Shown piece after piece: positions 14,027 to 22,635 of a stretch of DNA of 64,000 bases (positions are counted from its first letter, which is position 1; each line of letters begins with the position of its first letter). A model generated the notes under the pieces. That model saw only the letters and a program-made list of their open reading frames with translations, had not been told where the DNA came from and did no database searches. This DNA comes from an uncultured Desulfovibrio sp. (GTDB lineage Bacteria > Desulfobacterota > Desulfovibrionia > Desulfovibrionales > Desulfovibrionaceae), in contig NZ_CABSIF010000010.1 in assembly GCF_902477725.1 (NCBI RefSeq), positions 62,001 to 126,000 on the forward strand, in the 5' to 3' direction. A program made the position numbers and the translations under genes.

Positions 14027-15040
14027 ATGAGCTACAACAAAGGCATTGTCGCCACCCTTGCGGAGTTGGAAGACTTCTACAAGGGGCAGAAAGCCGGTGA
14101 CACCATCGAGCTGATGAACCAGACCAACGACATTATTACAGACGTTCCCTTCATGGAAACGAACCAGACGGACGGACACCTCACCCGCGTGCGTACAGGC
14201 CTGCCCACTGTCTACTGGCGCAGGCTCTACCAGGGCACGCCGCCTTCCAAGTCGCAGTGGAGCCAGGTCAAGGAAGGCTGCGGCATCCTTGAGGCCATCA
14301 TGGAGCTGGACGTGGAGGAGATCAATCTCTACGGCGACAAGGCCAAGGCCTTCCGCCTCTCCGAGGGCAAGTCTTTCACCGAGTCCATGCGTCAGAAGGT
14401 TGCGGCCACCATGTTCTATGGCGACAGCAACAGGAATCCCGACGAATTCAACGGCCTTGCCATGCGCTACCCGTCCAAAGCCAGCCCCAACGTCATTGAT
14501 GCAGGCGGCACGGGCAATGCCTGCACGTCCATGTACCTGACCTGCTGGGGAGCCAATACTGCACACGGCCTGTACCCCAAGGGCAGTACTGGTGGTCTGG
14601 CGAATGAAGACCTTGGCAAGTATATGACAACCGACCCCGACGGCAGAAAATTCCAGGTTGTGGGCGACAAATACAACTGGCGCTGCGGCCTTACGGTGCG
14701 CGACTGGCGCGCTGTGGTGCGCATCGCCAATATCCCCCTTTCGGCCCTCACCCTCAAGAAAACTGACTCCGGTTTCATTGACCTGCACCGGCTGACCATC
14801 ATGGCCAAGAACAAGATGCCGGAAACCATGCGCAATCAAGCCATCTGGTACTGCAACGCAGACGTGCTGACCGCCTTGGAACTCCAGGCAACCGATGCAG
14901 GCAACGTGACGCTGACATATCGCTCGGAAGACTCCGGCAAGGGCGGCCCGCTGTTCAAGTCCACGCAGATTACCAACCTGCACGGCCAGCCCATCCGTCA
15001 GTGTGACGCACTCCGCAACGACGAAAAGGCCATCAGTTAA
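14027..15040 (+). CDS. Major capsid protein, podovirus (BPP-1/Bbp17-like)
   Basis: The start is ATG 14027 (MSYNKGIVATLAELEDFYKG) with GGAG upstream; a longer frame from 14006 lacks a suitable site. The 337-residue protein has features of the HK97-fold coat family of BPP-1-type phages: VRTGLPTVYWRRLYQGTPPS near residue 55, the FNGLAMRYPS segment (about 147), and GKYMTTDPDGRKFQVVGDKY (about 200). Position after the scaffold and the absence of other candidates support the assignment. Confidence 0.82.
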   Translation: MSYNKGIVATLAELEDFYKGQKAGDTIELMNQTNDIITDVPFMETNQTDGHLTRVRTGLPTVYWRRLYQGTPPSKSQWSQVKEGCGILEAIMELDVEEINLYGDKAKAFRLSEGKSFTESMRQKVAATMFYGDSNRNPDEFNGLAMRYPSKASPNVIDAGGTGNACTSMYLTCWGANTAHGLYPKGSTGGLANEDLGKYMTTDPDGRKFQVVGDKYNWRCGLTVRDWRAVVRIANIPLSALTLKKTDSGFIDLHRLTIMAKNKMPETMRNQAIWYCNADVLTALELQATDAGNVTLTYRSEDSGKGGPLFKSTQITNLHGQPIRQCDALRNDEKAIS

Positions 15041-15072
15041 CCCCGCGTGACGGGCAGATATAGAGGATAGCC

Positions 15073-15510
15073 ATGATTATTGATTCCAACCTTGTATTGA
15101 TGGACAGCTCCCCCGTTCTTGGGGCGGCTGTTACCGGCTCCCCCGTTCCGCTTACGTCGTTTCTCAAACCGGGGCGTCAAGAACCCATTCCCATTTGCGC
15201 CAAGGTCGTGGGAACGGACTTTGCGGGCGGCACTTCCATAACTTTCAAACTGACGCAGTGCGCCACGTCCGACGGAACCTATGCGGATGTTCCCGGCTCG
15301 TCCGTCACCGTGGCCCTGGCCGACCTCACCGTGGGCAAGTCCATCGGCTGGCGTTTTTTGCCGCGCGGCGTGACCGCGCCGTGGCTCAAAATGGTTGCCA
15401 CGCCCACGGGTGCGTTTACCGCTGGCAACGTGTTTGCCGCCGTGGTGCGCGAGGATGCCTTGCCCTACGAGGCTGGCATGTTCATCGACAAGGGCGTGGT
15501 CAAGGGTTAG
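15073..15510 (+). CDS. Capsid decoration/cement protein, Bbp16-like
   Basis: A 145-residue, Gly/Ala/Val-rich beta protein encoded right after the coat gene. It starts MIIDSNLVLMDSSPVLGAAV and contains TSITFKLTQCATSDGTYADV. Proteins of this size and position in BPP-1-like phages bind at capsid trimers and stabilise the head. Assignment is by synteny and composition. Confidence 0.62.
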   Translation: MIIDSNLVLMDSSPVLGAAVTGSPVPLTSFLKPGRQEPIPICAKVVGTDFAGGTSITFKLTQCATSDGTYADVPGSSVTVALADLTVGKSIGWRFLPRGVTAPWLKMVATPTGAFTAGNVFAAVVREDALPYEAGMFIDKGVVKG

Positions 15511-15582
15511 CACCCGCCCGGCCAGCATAAAGGGGAGGGCCGCGCAGGCCTTCCCCACTTAAACAACTTTTTGGAGCGGCAG

Positions 15583-16179
15583 ATGGAAAGTAAAATCGAG
15601 GTGTGGAACAAGGCTCTCGGGCACATAGGCACCCGCACCGTAGCCAGCGAGTCGGAAAACTGCGAGGAGGCCCGGCAGTGCGCCCTGTATTGGGATGCTG
15701 CACGCCGTCAGGCCTTGCGCGATTTCCCCTACCCTTGGGCGCAGACCCGTATCGCGCTGGCCGCAAAAGCCCTGCCTGCCGTGTGGGATGGCGAGTGGCG
15801 CAACGCCTACGCCTACCCCAGCAACTGCCTTAAGCTCCATAAAATTTCCCGCCCCGGCAGTCGCAAGCGTGAGGACTTCAAACTGATCTCCGACCCTGAC
15901 GGCGGCGCATCCATGATCCTCACAAACTGCGCGGACGCAGTGGCGGACTACACGTGCGATATCCCTAGCCCGGCACAGTGGGACGATCTGTTCATTTACT
16001 TGCTGGGCCGCAAGCTGGCCTGCCTGATCGCCGTGCCGCTGCTCAAAAATAACGGCAGCAAGGTCAACGAGCTGGAGCAACTTTACCGCGCGTCAATCCC
16101 GGCGGCATACGAGGGCGGCGCGTCCGAGGGTAAACCGCAATTTGAAGAAGATAGCTGGATCACCGGCAGGGGGGACTAA
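15583..16179 (+). CDS. Head-tail adaptor / tail tubular protein A-like
   Basis: ATG 15583 has GGAG six bases upstream, preferred over a TTG at 15571. Motifs include MESKIEVWNKALGHIGTRTV, CEEARQCALYWDAARRQALR followed by DFPYPWAQTRIAL, and AYAYPSNCLKLHKI, all characteristic of the T7 gp11 / P22 gp4-type adaptor that forms the ring below the portal. The stop overlaps the next ATG. Length 198 is usual. Confidence 0.78.
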   Translation: MESKIEVWNKALGHIGTRTVASESENCEEARQCALYWDAARRQALRDFPYPWAQTRIALAAKALPAVWDGEWRNAYAYPSNCLKLHKISRPGSRKREDFKLISDPDGGASMILTNCADAVADYTCDIPSPAQWDDLFIYLLGRKLACLIAVPLLKNNGSKVNELEQLYRASIPAAYEGGASEGKPQFEEDSWITGRGD

Positions 16180-17282
16180 TGACGCTCGACAGCAAGCTTA
16201 GCAAGGCCGTCTACCAGGGCAACGGATCTACCACCGTCTTTCCCTTTGCCTTCAAGGTGTGGGACTCAAACCATATTGCCGTAACGGTGACGGACGCGGC
16301 AGGCGTGAGCACGGACGTGACCAGCAACAGCACCGTCACGCTCACCAGCTCCGGCGGTTCCGTCACCTATCCCAAGTCCGGCAGTCCCCTGCCCGGCAGC
16401 GCAAAGCTGGCAATCACGCGCAACATGCCGTTTGTGCAGGGTATCAACCTTGTTTCGGCCTCGCGCTTTGATCCGCAGGTGCTCGAGGACGGGCTGGATC
16501 AGGCAACGGCAGAACGCCAGCAGATACTGGAGCAGATGGCCCGCGCCGTCATACTCCCACCAACCAGCAACGAGTCGCCGGAAGATGTGGTTGCGTCCAT
16601 CTACGCCAGCCGGGACGCCGCAGCGGCCAGCGCCAGCGCGGCCAGCAACAAGGCTGATGCCGCAGAGGTCAGCGCGCAGGCGGCGGCAAACAGCGCAAGC
16701 ACCGCCGCACAGACGGTTGAAACCGCAGCGGCAGAGGCCGTAAGCGCCGCTACGGCGCAGGCCAATGCAGCGCATGATAGCGCACTTGCTGCGGCACAGA
16801 GTGCGGCAGAGGCCGAGGCGGCAGTGCCGGATAACCTTGTTGCGCGCGTGACCGCAGTTGAGGACAAAAACACACAGCAGGATACGCGACTGGACGCTGT
16901 AGAAACAAAGAACACGCAGCAAGATACGCGGCTTGATGCTGTCAATACGAGCCTTGCAGGCAAGCTCAATGCAGACATGAGCAATCGTCCTGCTGGGTCT
17001 CAATACCTTGTGTCCACATGGACAAACGGAACAAGCTGGTACCGTAAGTATTCCGATGGATTCATAGAACAGGGCGGTTATCTTGGTGTTATCGGAACTA
17101 CCAACATTACTGTAACGTTCCCAATTCCTTTTGCAGGTGCATCATATGTCCTGAATGTGTATGCCTTTGATCTGGACACGACTTCGGGGCATCCGCGTAC
17201 TGCATGGAGAAACACCTATGGCTTCAATTTTGGGAAAACGTCTTCCGCTGTCGATACCAACTGGTACGCCGCTGGATACTAA
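16179..17282 (+). CDS. Tail fibre protein
   Basis: Receptor-binding fibre. Residues 1-110 are the T7 gp17-like virion-anchoring domain (VYQGNGSTTVFPFAFKVWDS, PLPGSAKLAITRNMPFVQG, FDPQVLEDGLDQATAERQQI). Residues about 140-250 are an alanine-rich triple coiled coil ending with two copies of KNTQQDTRLDAV. The C-terminus (YRKYSDGFIEQGGYLGVIG, then ITVTFPIPFAGASYVLNVYA) is the beta-structured tip domain found in many fibres (gp53-like). A chaperone-like gene follows. No diversity-generating reverse transcriptase or template repeat is seen here. Confidence 0.85.
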   Translation: MTLDSKLSKAVYQGNGSTTVFPFAFKVWDSNHIAVTVTDAAGVSTDVTSNSTVTLTSSGGSVTYPKSGSPLPGSAKLAITRNMPFVQGINLVSASRFDPQVLEDGLDQATAERQQILEQMARAVILPPTSNESPEDVVASIYASRDAAAASASAASNKADAAEVSAQAAANSASTAAQTVETAAAEAVSAATAQANAAHDSALAAAQSAAEAEAAVPDNLVARVTAVEDKNTQQDTRLDAVETKNTQQDTRLDAVNTSLAGKLNADMSNRPAGSQYLVSTWTNGTSWYRKYSDGFIEQGGYLGVIGTTNITVTFPIPFAGASYVLNVYAFDLDTTSGHPRTAWRNTYGFNFGKTSSAVDTNWYAAGY

Positions 17283-17291
17283 GGAGGCACC

Positions 17292-17690
17292 ATGTACGCA
17301 ATCGGACAAAAATTTAAAGGGGTATATCCGCCGGAAGCCGCACAGTGGTGCAATGATAATTGCGCCATGATGGTGCCAATAGAAGGCAGTTTTGAAATAC
17401 AGACAGTGCCACAGCCCGCGCTGTTAGATTTGCAAATCGTCAAGCGTATGGAGATCAACGCTGGCTTTGACGCGGCCATGACTGCAAGCCTGACAATGCC
17501 CAGTGCCAGCACACCAGCCAGCGCCTTTGCGGTATATCAGGCCATTGAAGCATGGAAGACGGAAGACCCCGAAGGATACTCCACACTGCTGGCTATCCAT
17601 GAGGCCCGCCGAGCGTCCCTGCTTGCCGCTGTGGACGCGGCCACAACCATTGCGGAGGTGCAGGCAATCTCCGTTACCTACGCGGTGTAA
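17292..17690 (+). CDS. Tail-fibre assembly/chaperone-like protein (132 aa)
   Basis: It directly follows the fibre gene. The N-terminus (YAIGQKFKGVYPPEAAQWCN) describes a short beta region and the C-terminus is helical. This layout occurs in small proteins downstream of fibres that help fold or attach the tip. Function is inferred from position. Confidence 0.5.
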   Translation: MYAIGQKFKGVYPPEAAQWCNDNCAMMVPIEGSFEIQTVPQPALLDLQIVKRMEINAGFDAAMTASLTMPSASTPASAFAVYQAIEAWKTEDPEGYSTLLAIHEARRASLLAAVDAATTIAEVQAISVTYAV

Positions 17691-17692
17691 TC

Positions 17693-19738
17693 ATGGGCGC
17701 GCGCATAGCTTACAACAACTTCACAGGCGGCGAGGTATCGCCCACGCTCAACGCCCGCTATAATCTGGAGCGTTTCGCCAATTTTTCGCAGGCCATGCAA
17801 AACATGCGGCCCGGTCTGCACGGCGACTGCGCCCGCCGCCCTGGCACCCGTTTTGTAGCCGACCTTGAGGAATTTTCCGTACTCGTGCCGTTCAGCTTTA
17901 ACGCCGATGCCGCCAACAACTTCGTCTTGGTGCTATCCGACAAAAGGCTGCGCGTAAGTAACGGCAAAAACAACCTCGCCGCCGCCATTGCCACTCCATA
18001 CGCCGCCGCAGACCTGCTGGCGATATCATGGTCTCAGGTGGGCGATGTGGTCTATCTGGCCCATCCGGCCTACACCCTGCACAAAATTTTGCGGCAAAAA
18101 ACAGCCACGCCGGGTATTTACGCATGGTCAATCGTTGAGGTTGTGCTTAACCAGAGCATTGCCGCGCCCGCAACTCCGTCCGTATCATTCAGCGATTCCG
18201 GCTCGTACACGCTGCGTTATAAAGTGGTGGCTATTGATGCCAGCGGCAAGGAAAGTTTACCATCTGCTGCGGGCTCTTGTTCTGGCAAGCATCCTTCGGA
18301 TTGGGTTCAGGGCAACAGCGCTACCGTTTCGTGGGCAGCCGTGCCCGGAGCCAAGGAATACAACGTCTATCGGGAGTCTGCGGGCTATTTCGGCTTTATC
18401 GGCATATCCACCGGCACAAGCTTCACCGATAACAACTATGAGGCCAAAACAGACGACACCCCAAAGGAAGATTGGGACCCGTTTGCCAACGGCAACAACC
18501 CCGGCGTAGTGGCCTTTCACCAGCAACGCATGGTGCTGACCGGTTGCGCTGGCAGCCCTGGTTATTTCTATCTGTCCCGCACGGGAGATTTTGAATCCTT
18601 CCGCAAGTCCCGCCCCTTGCAGGACGACGATCCGGTGGAATACCAGATCGCCTCGGGCGCTATCAATGCGGTAACGTGGGCCGCCAGCTTTGGCGACCTG
18701 CTGCTTGGCACCACAGGCAGCGAGTATAAAGCCACGGGCGATAACGGCATCATCACGCCCAAGATTTCCTACGTCACCGCGCAGTCATATTGGGGCAGCG
18801 CGGGCCTTGCGCCGCTTATCATCGGCAACTCGGTGCTGCATGTGCAGCGCCACGGCTCCAGAGTGCGCGACCTTTTCTACTCGCTGGAAAAGGACGGCTA
18901 CGCGGGTAACGATCTTTCCATCTTTGCGCCCCACCTGTTTGACGGGCACACCCTCAAGCAGTGGGCCTACCAGCAAACCCCCGGTTCAACCATCTGGTGC
19001 GTTCGTGAGGACGGCCTGCTGCTGGCCCTGACCTACATGAAGGAACACGACATATGGGGCTGGTCGCGCCATGTGACAGACGGCGAGGTGCTCTCTGTGG
19101 CCACAATCTCCGGTGACGACGGCGACGCCGTTTTACTGGTAGTGCGCCGGACGGTTGCAGGCCAGACTCGCTACTTCCTTGAGCGCCTTGCCGCCCCCTT
19201 CCAGCCCAGCGACGACATTGCCGAGGCCTATTTTGTTGATTGCGGCGTGAGCCAGCGCAGCGCGGAGCCTACGCACACAGTGACGGGCCTCGGGCACCTT
19301 GAAGGCCGCACTCTGGCCGTGCTGGCGGACGGCAGCCCGGTAGAGGGCTGTGTGGTTTCTGGTGGACAGATCACCATTCCTTACGCCGCCAAGGTGGTAC
19401 ATGCGGGCCTGCCGTACACGTCCGTTCTCTCGCCGCTCTCCTTTGAGGTTCAGGCACAATCCGGCGTGACCCTGGGTAAAAAGCGGGCCTATGGCAAGTG
19501 CGTGGTGCGCCTGTTCCGCAGCGTGGGCGGCAAGTACGGGGCCGACCTCGATCATCTGGACGACTTCCCTTTCATCCCCACCAATTACGGCGAACCCTGC
19601 GAACCCTTCACGGGCGACAGGGAGTTTACCCCCGGCGGCGGCCAGAGCGAAAGCACGTCCGTCTGGCTGGTGCAGGATAAGCCCCTGCCGTGGCAGGTTG
19701 TGGCAATCATGTGTGATGTGGACTTTGGGCAGGTGTAG
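17693..19738 (+). CDS. Tail nozzle / tubular protein B-like (681 aa)
   Basis: A large beta-rich tail protein. The N-terminus ARIAYNNFTGGEVSPTLNAR, then NMRPGLHGDCARRPGTRFVA, is a strongly conserved opening among podoviral tail tube/nozzle proteins. Further blocks are NPGVVAFHQQRMVLTGCAGS (about 262) and LTYMKEHDIWGWSRHVTDGE (about 445), seen in the same family. It forms the distal end of the short tail through which DNA leaves. Length is in the normal range. Confidence 0.8.
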   Translation: MGARIAYNNFTGGEVSPTLNARYNLERFANFSQAMQNMRPGLHGDCARRPGTRFVADLEEFSVLVPFSFNADAANNFVLVLSDKRLRVSNGKNNLAAAIATPYAAADLLAISWSQVGDVVYLAHPAYTLHKILRQKTATPGIYAWSIVEVVLNQSIAAPATPSVSFSDSGSYTLRYKVVAIDASGKESLPSAAGSCSGKHPSDWVQGNSATVSWAAVPGAKEYNVYRESAGYFGFIGISTGTSFTDNNYEAKTDDTPKEDWDPFANGNNPGVVAFHQQRMVLTGCAGSPGYFYLSRTGDFESFRKSRPLQDDDPVEYQIASGAINAVTWAASFGDLLLGTTGSEYKATGDNGIITPKISYVTAQSYWGSAGLAPLIIGNSVLHVQRHGSRVRDLFYSLEKDGYAGNDLSIFAPHLFDGHTLKQWAYQQTPGSTIWCVREDGLLLALTYMKEHDIWGWSRHVTDGEVLSVATISGDDGDAVLLVVRRTVAGQTRYFLERLAAPFQPSDDIAEAYFVDCGVSQRSAEPTHTVTGLGHLEGRTLAVLADGSPVEGCVVSGGQITIPYAAKVVHAGLPYTSVLSPLSFEVQAQSGVTLGKKRAYGKCVVRLFRSVGGKYGADLDHLDDFPFIPTNYGEPCEPFTGDREFTPGGGQSESTSVWLVQDKPLPWQVVAIMCDVDFGQV

Positions 19739-19740
19739 CT

Positions 19741-20202
19741 ATGGAAATTACATTCGCGGTTGAAACTTACTCTGCCATCAGTGAAGAGGTCGCGCCCCTG
19801 ACCGTGGCCCATTGGCAGGAGACAGAAGCATCCATGTACGGCAGTCAATCAGCCGTGCCGGTGACGCATCATATGTATTGCGCCATGGAGCAAAGCGGCA
19901 TCCTGCATGCCGTAACTGCCCGCGTAAGCGGGGCGTTGCATGGCTACGCGGCCTATTGCTTGTCTGAAAACATCAATATGCCTGGGCGTATTACGGCGTC
20001 AGCGCTGGCTTTGTACCTCTCGCGCGAAATCAGGACAGACGCATTCGCTGCCCTTCGCCTCCTGCGTTGGGCAGAGGAAAGCCTGCGGCAGCGTGGGGTT
20101 TACGGTATTGGCTATAATTCCCCGGCATCACGCCCTTGCGATGCCCTGTATCGCCGCTTGGGGGCTAAAATGACCGAAACTGTCTGGTTCAAGGAGCTTT
20201 GA
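19741..20202 (+). CDS. Phage GNAT-fold acetyltransferase-like protein (153 aa)
   Basis: Segments GALHGYAAYCLSENI, ALALYLSREIRTDAFAALRL followed by LRWAEESLRQRG, and SRPCDALYRRLGAKMTETVW give the beta-alpha pattern of GNAT acetyltransferases. The acyl-CoA pyrophosphate loop is degenerate. Its place between tail and internal virion proteins is conserved in BPP-1-type phages. It may modify a virion or host protein, or simply be structural. Confidence 0.55.
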   Translation: MEITFAVETYSAISEEVAPLTVAHWQETEASMYGSQSAVPVTHHMYCAMEQSGILHAVTARVSGALHGYAAYCLSENINMPGRITASALALYLSREIRTDAFAALRLLRWAEESLRQRGVYGIGYNSPASRPCDALYRRLGAKMTETVWFKEL

Positions 20203-20203
20203 T

Positions 20204-20830
20204 ATGGCCGCAATTTCTGGAACTACAGCCGCAGTTATCGCAGGCATAACCGCCGCAACAGCTCTCGCTGGCACCGCCGTGAGCATCTCTGCGCAACAAC
20301 GGCAGGCCCAACAACAAAAGGATGCCGCAGAATATCAAGCCAAAATTGCCGAGCAAAATCAGGAGCTGGCTCAGGAGCAGGCCGCGTCGGTCAAACGCCA
20401 GGGCTACGATGATGCCCAGCGCCAGCGCCTCAAGGCGGCGGGCATTATCGGCACACAGCGGGCAATTGCTGGCGCAAGCGGTATCACCGTGGACACTGGC
20501 AGCAACCTTGATCTGACCATGGAAACCGCTGAAAAGGGTGAGCTGGACGCGCTGGCTATTCAGCAACAGGCGCTGGACAAATCCCACAACATACAGATCC
20601 AAGGCTGGAACTCCGGCCAGCAGGCGCAGGCCTACGCATGGCAGGCGGACAGCATAGACCCCACGGCGGGCATGATTGGAACGGCCCTTGGTGGCCTCGC
20701 CAAAGCCGGGAGCAACTTCGGCTCTGGCCTGTGGGGCGGAAAAGCAAGTAGTCCGCTTACAAAGAAAGGCGGCAGTATATTTGATTCCGCCGTAGCCCCG
20801 GCATTCGGTACAAAGGCGGTGAGATCATGA
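20204..20830 (+). CDS. Internal virion protein, T7 gp14-like (208 aa)
   Basis: The N-terminal 25 residues are a hydrophobic Ala/Thr-rich segment (AVIAGITAATALAGTAVSIS) followed by a long Gln/Ala-rich helix (QRQAQQQKDAAEYQAKIAEQ). This architecture matches T7 gp14, which is ejected first and enters the outer membrane to open the DNA channel. The C-terminus is Gly/Ser-rich. It overlaps the next gene by four bases; the three internal proteins are coupled. Confidence 0.68.
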   Translation: MAAISGTTAAVIAGITAATALAGTAVSISAQQRQAQQQKDAAEYQAKIAEQNQELAQEQAASVKRQGYDDAQRQRLKAAGIIGTQRAIAGASGITVDTGSNLDLTMETAEKGELDALAIQQQALDKSHNIQIQGWNSGQQAQAYAWQADSIDPTAGMIGTALGGLAKAGSNFGSGLWGGKASSPLTKKGGSIFDSAVAPAFGTKAVRS

Positions 20831-22635
20831 ACAACTTTTCTTTCCGCGTCCCTGAAAAAGCTGGCGCTGGCATGCCCACCTATCAGCAACAGCAGCAATA
20901 CCCCACGCCGGGCGTGGATACTTCCGCGCGCCTGTCAGACAGCGCCGCGCAGATCTACCAGCAGGGAGCAGACCAGCAGGCCAAGGGGCTGGAAAAGCTC
21001 GGGCAGGGATTGGAGCAGGCTTCCAAGGCCGGATATGATCTCTATACGGACTACCAGACCAGCAAGGCCAAGGACGCATGGTTGCAGTACAAGCAGGGTG
21101 CGCAAAAGCTGCAAGCCCAGCTTGGTTCTTTGGCTGGCAAGGATGCCATAGACGAAAGCAACGGCGTTGTAGCGCAGTTGAAATCATGGCGGGAGCAGGC
21201 CAGGGGCGAAATTTCCGGCAAGCTTGGCAGCATGGCCGCTGGCCTTTTTGACCGCGCAGCATCGGAAACTGATGCCACTCTTGATGCTTGGGCGACAGGC
21301 AAGGTGCATGCCGAGGCCATCAACTACGGCAATGCCACCAGCAAGGCCAATATCTCGCTGGCACAAAATCAGGCCGTGGCAGATGCCGCCAACCCCGCAG
21401 CCTTTGGCGCGCAAATGGGCGTGGTCAAGGCAGAGCTTGAAAACATGGCCAAGCGCAGCGGCTACGGCGCTGAATGGGTGCAGGCTGGCTTGCAGGATAT
21501 GCAGCAAAAGACGCTCACGCAGGCCATTTCTGACCGCATCGCCGGGGAGGATTTGGGCACCGCCAACAACATGATTAAGGCCTACGGCCCCTTGCTGGGC
21601 GGCAATGCTGATGGACTGCGCGCAAGAGCCGCTTCCAAAGGCCGCGAACTGGAGGCCAGAAATAGGGCGGATGCTGCTAGGGCTGAAACAGAGGCCCTTA
21701 AAGGGAAAGTGAACGCGTTCAACTCAGATACTGCCGGAATGTCTGACGCAGAAAAGCTCGATGTGCTGGATAAGACATATGGCGGGGACGCAAAAAACAA
21801 GAAGGTTTACAGGGCCATTCTTGATGATATCGCCTACGAGGCTGGGGCAAAGACAGACCTGCGCAATAAGGCTCAGGCTATCCGCCTGCGTGGCATTGAG
21901 GACAGACTGACAGAAGCGGCCAAGGGAACGCCGGAAGAGAGCTTTCAGAAAACGCGCGAGGTTGTCCAAGGACTACCGCTTGAAGACCGTCCAAAAGCTC
22001 TCAAGATTGCTGACAATCTCCGAGCGGCAAATATGTACGACGATGGCAAGATTACGCAGGATGATCCTCTTGCTAAGTCTGAACTCGCAACCAGGCTTGC
22101 CAGCGGTGAGGATGTTTCCGTTGACGCGGAATACGGCAGTCGTCTCAGCAAGGTGACGCGCGAGAAGTACAAGAGTGAGGCTTTCCGCTCTGCCCTGCCC
22201 TCCGTCAAGACGGCTTTTGAAGTCGAAGCCGCCACATGGATGGGCGCCAACAAATCCCAGGCCAAGTCTGCTCTCGGCAAGGGTGGAGTAGGCGCTCTCT
22301 GGACGCGCTTCCTTGACCAAACCAATGCCGATGAAAAGAAAGACCCTGCACGCCTACGTCAGGAGGCAAGGGATTTCTTCAAGTCAGTTACGCTTGAAGC
22401 GGGATTCTTTGGCCGTGATAAAAAAACTATCCAAGGCCTGCAAAATATCTATCTCGACAAATACGACGATGCCCGCCCAGCGCAGGGCACACCAGAATAT
22501 GACCATGCGGTGCAGATGCTCAAGCAGGCCGGTAAAAAGCCGGAGGGCATGTTTGGTCGGTATTCAGATAAACAGCTTTCTACCGCGTATAGACTGCTTC
22601 TTCAGAGCAGCCCTGATGCAGGCGGGGGTGAATAA
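20827..22635 (+). CDS. Internal virion protein, T7 gp15-like (602 aa)
   Basis: A long, mainly helical protein (TYQQQQQYPTPGVDTSARLS, GLEKLGQGLEQASKAGYDLY at the N-terminus) without recognisable enzyme motifs. Size and position between the gp14-like gene and the giant last gene match T7 gp15, which crosses the periplasm during DNA ejection. Its TAATG overlaps the start of the next gene. Confidence 0.65.
   Translation: MNNFSFRVPEKAGAGMPTYQQQQQYPTPGVDTSARLSDSAAQIYQQGADQQAKGLEKLGQGLEQASKAGYDLYTDYQTSKAKDAWLQYKQGAQKLQAQLGSLAGKDAIDESNGVVAQLKSWREQARGEISGKLGSMAAGLFDRAASETDATLDAWATGKVHAEAINYGNATSKANISLAQNQAVADAANPAAFGAQMGVVKAELENMAKRSGYGAEWVQAGLQDMQQKTLTQAISDRIAGEDLGTANNMIKAYGPLLGGNADGLRARAASKGRELEARNRADAARAETEALKGKVNAFNSDTAGMSDAEKLDVLDKTYGGDAKNKKVYRAILDDIAYEAGAKTDLRNKAQAIRLRGIEDRLTEAAKGTPEESFQKTREVVQGLPLEDRPKALKIADNLRAANMYDDGKITQDDPLAKSELATRLASGEDVSVDAEYGSRLSKVTREKYKSEAFRSALPSVKTAFEVEAATWMGANKSQAKSALGKGGVGALWTRFLDQTNADEKKDPARLRQEARDFFKSVTLEAGFFGRDKKTIQGLQNIYLDKYDDARPAQGTPEYDHAVQMLKQAGKKPEGMFGRYSDKQLSTAYRLLLQSSPDAGGGE

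Noticed and set aside
13259..14983. 574-codon leftward open frame
   Set aside because: Antisense to the scaffold and coat genes, whose products fit the conserved phage order. It has no ribosome-binding site.
16179..17690. Diversity-generating retroelement (as in BPP-1-like phages)
   Set aside because: The head genes resemble BPP-1, but no reverse transcriptase, template repeat or adenine-biased variable repeat is visible in or after the fibre gene.
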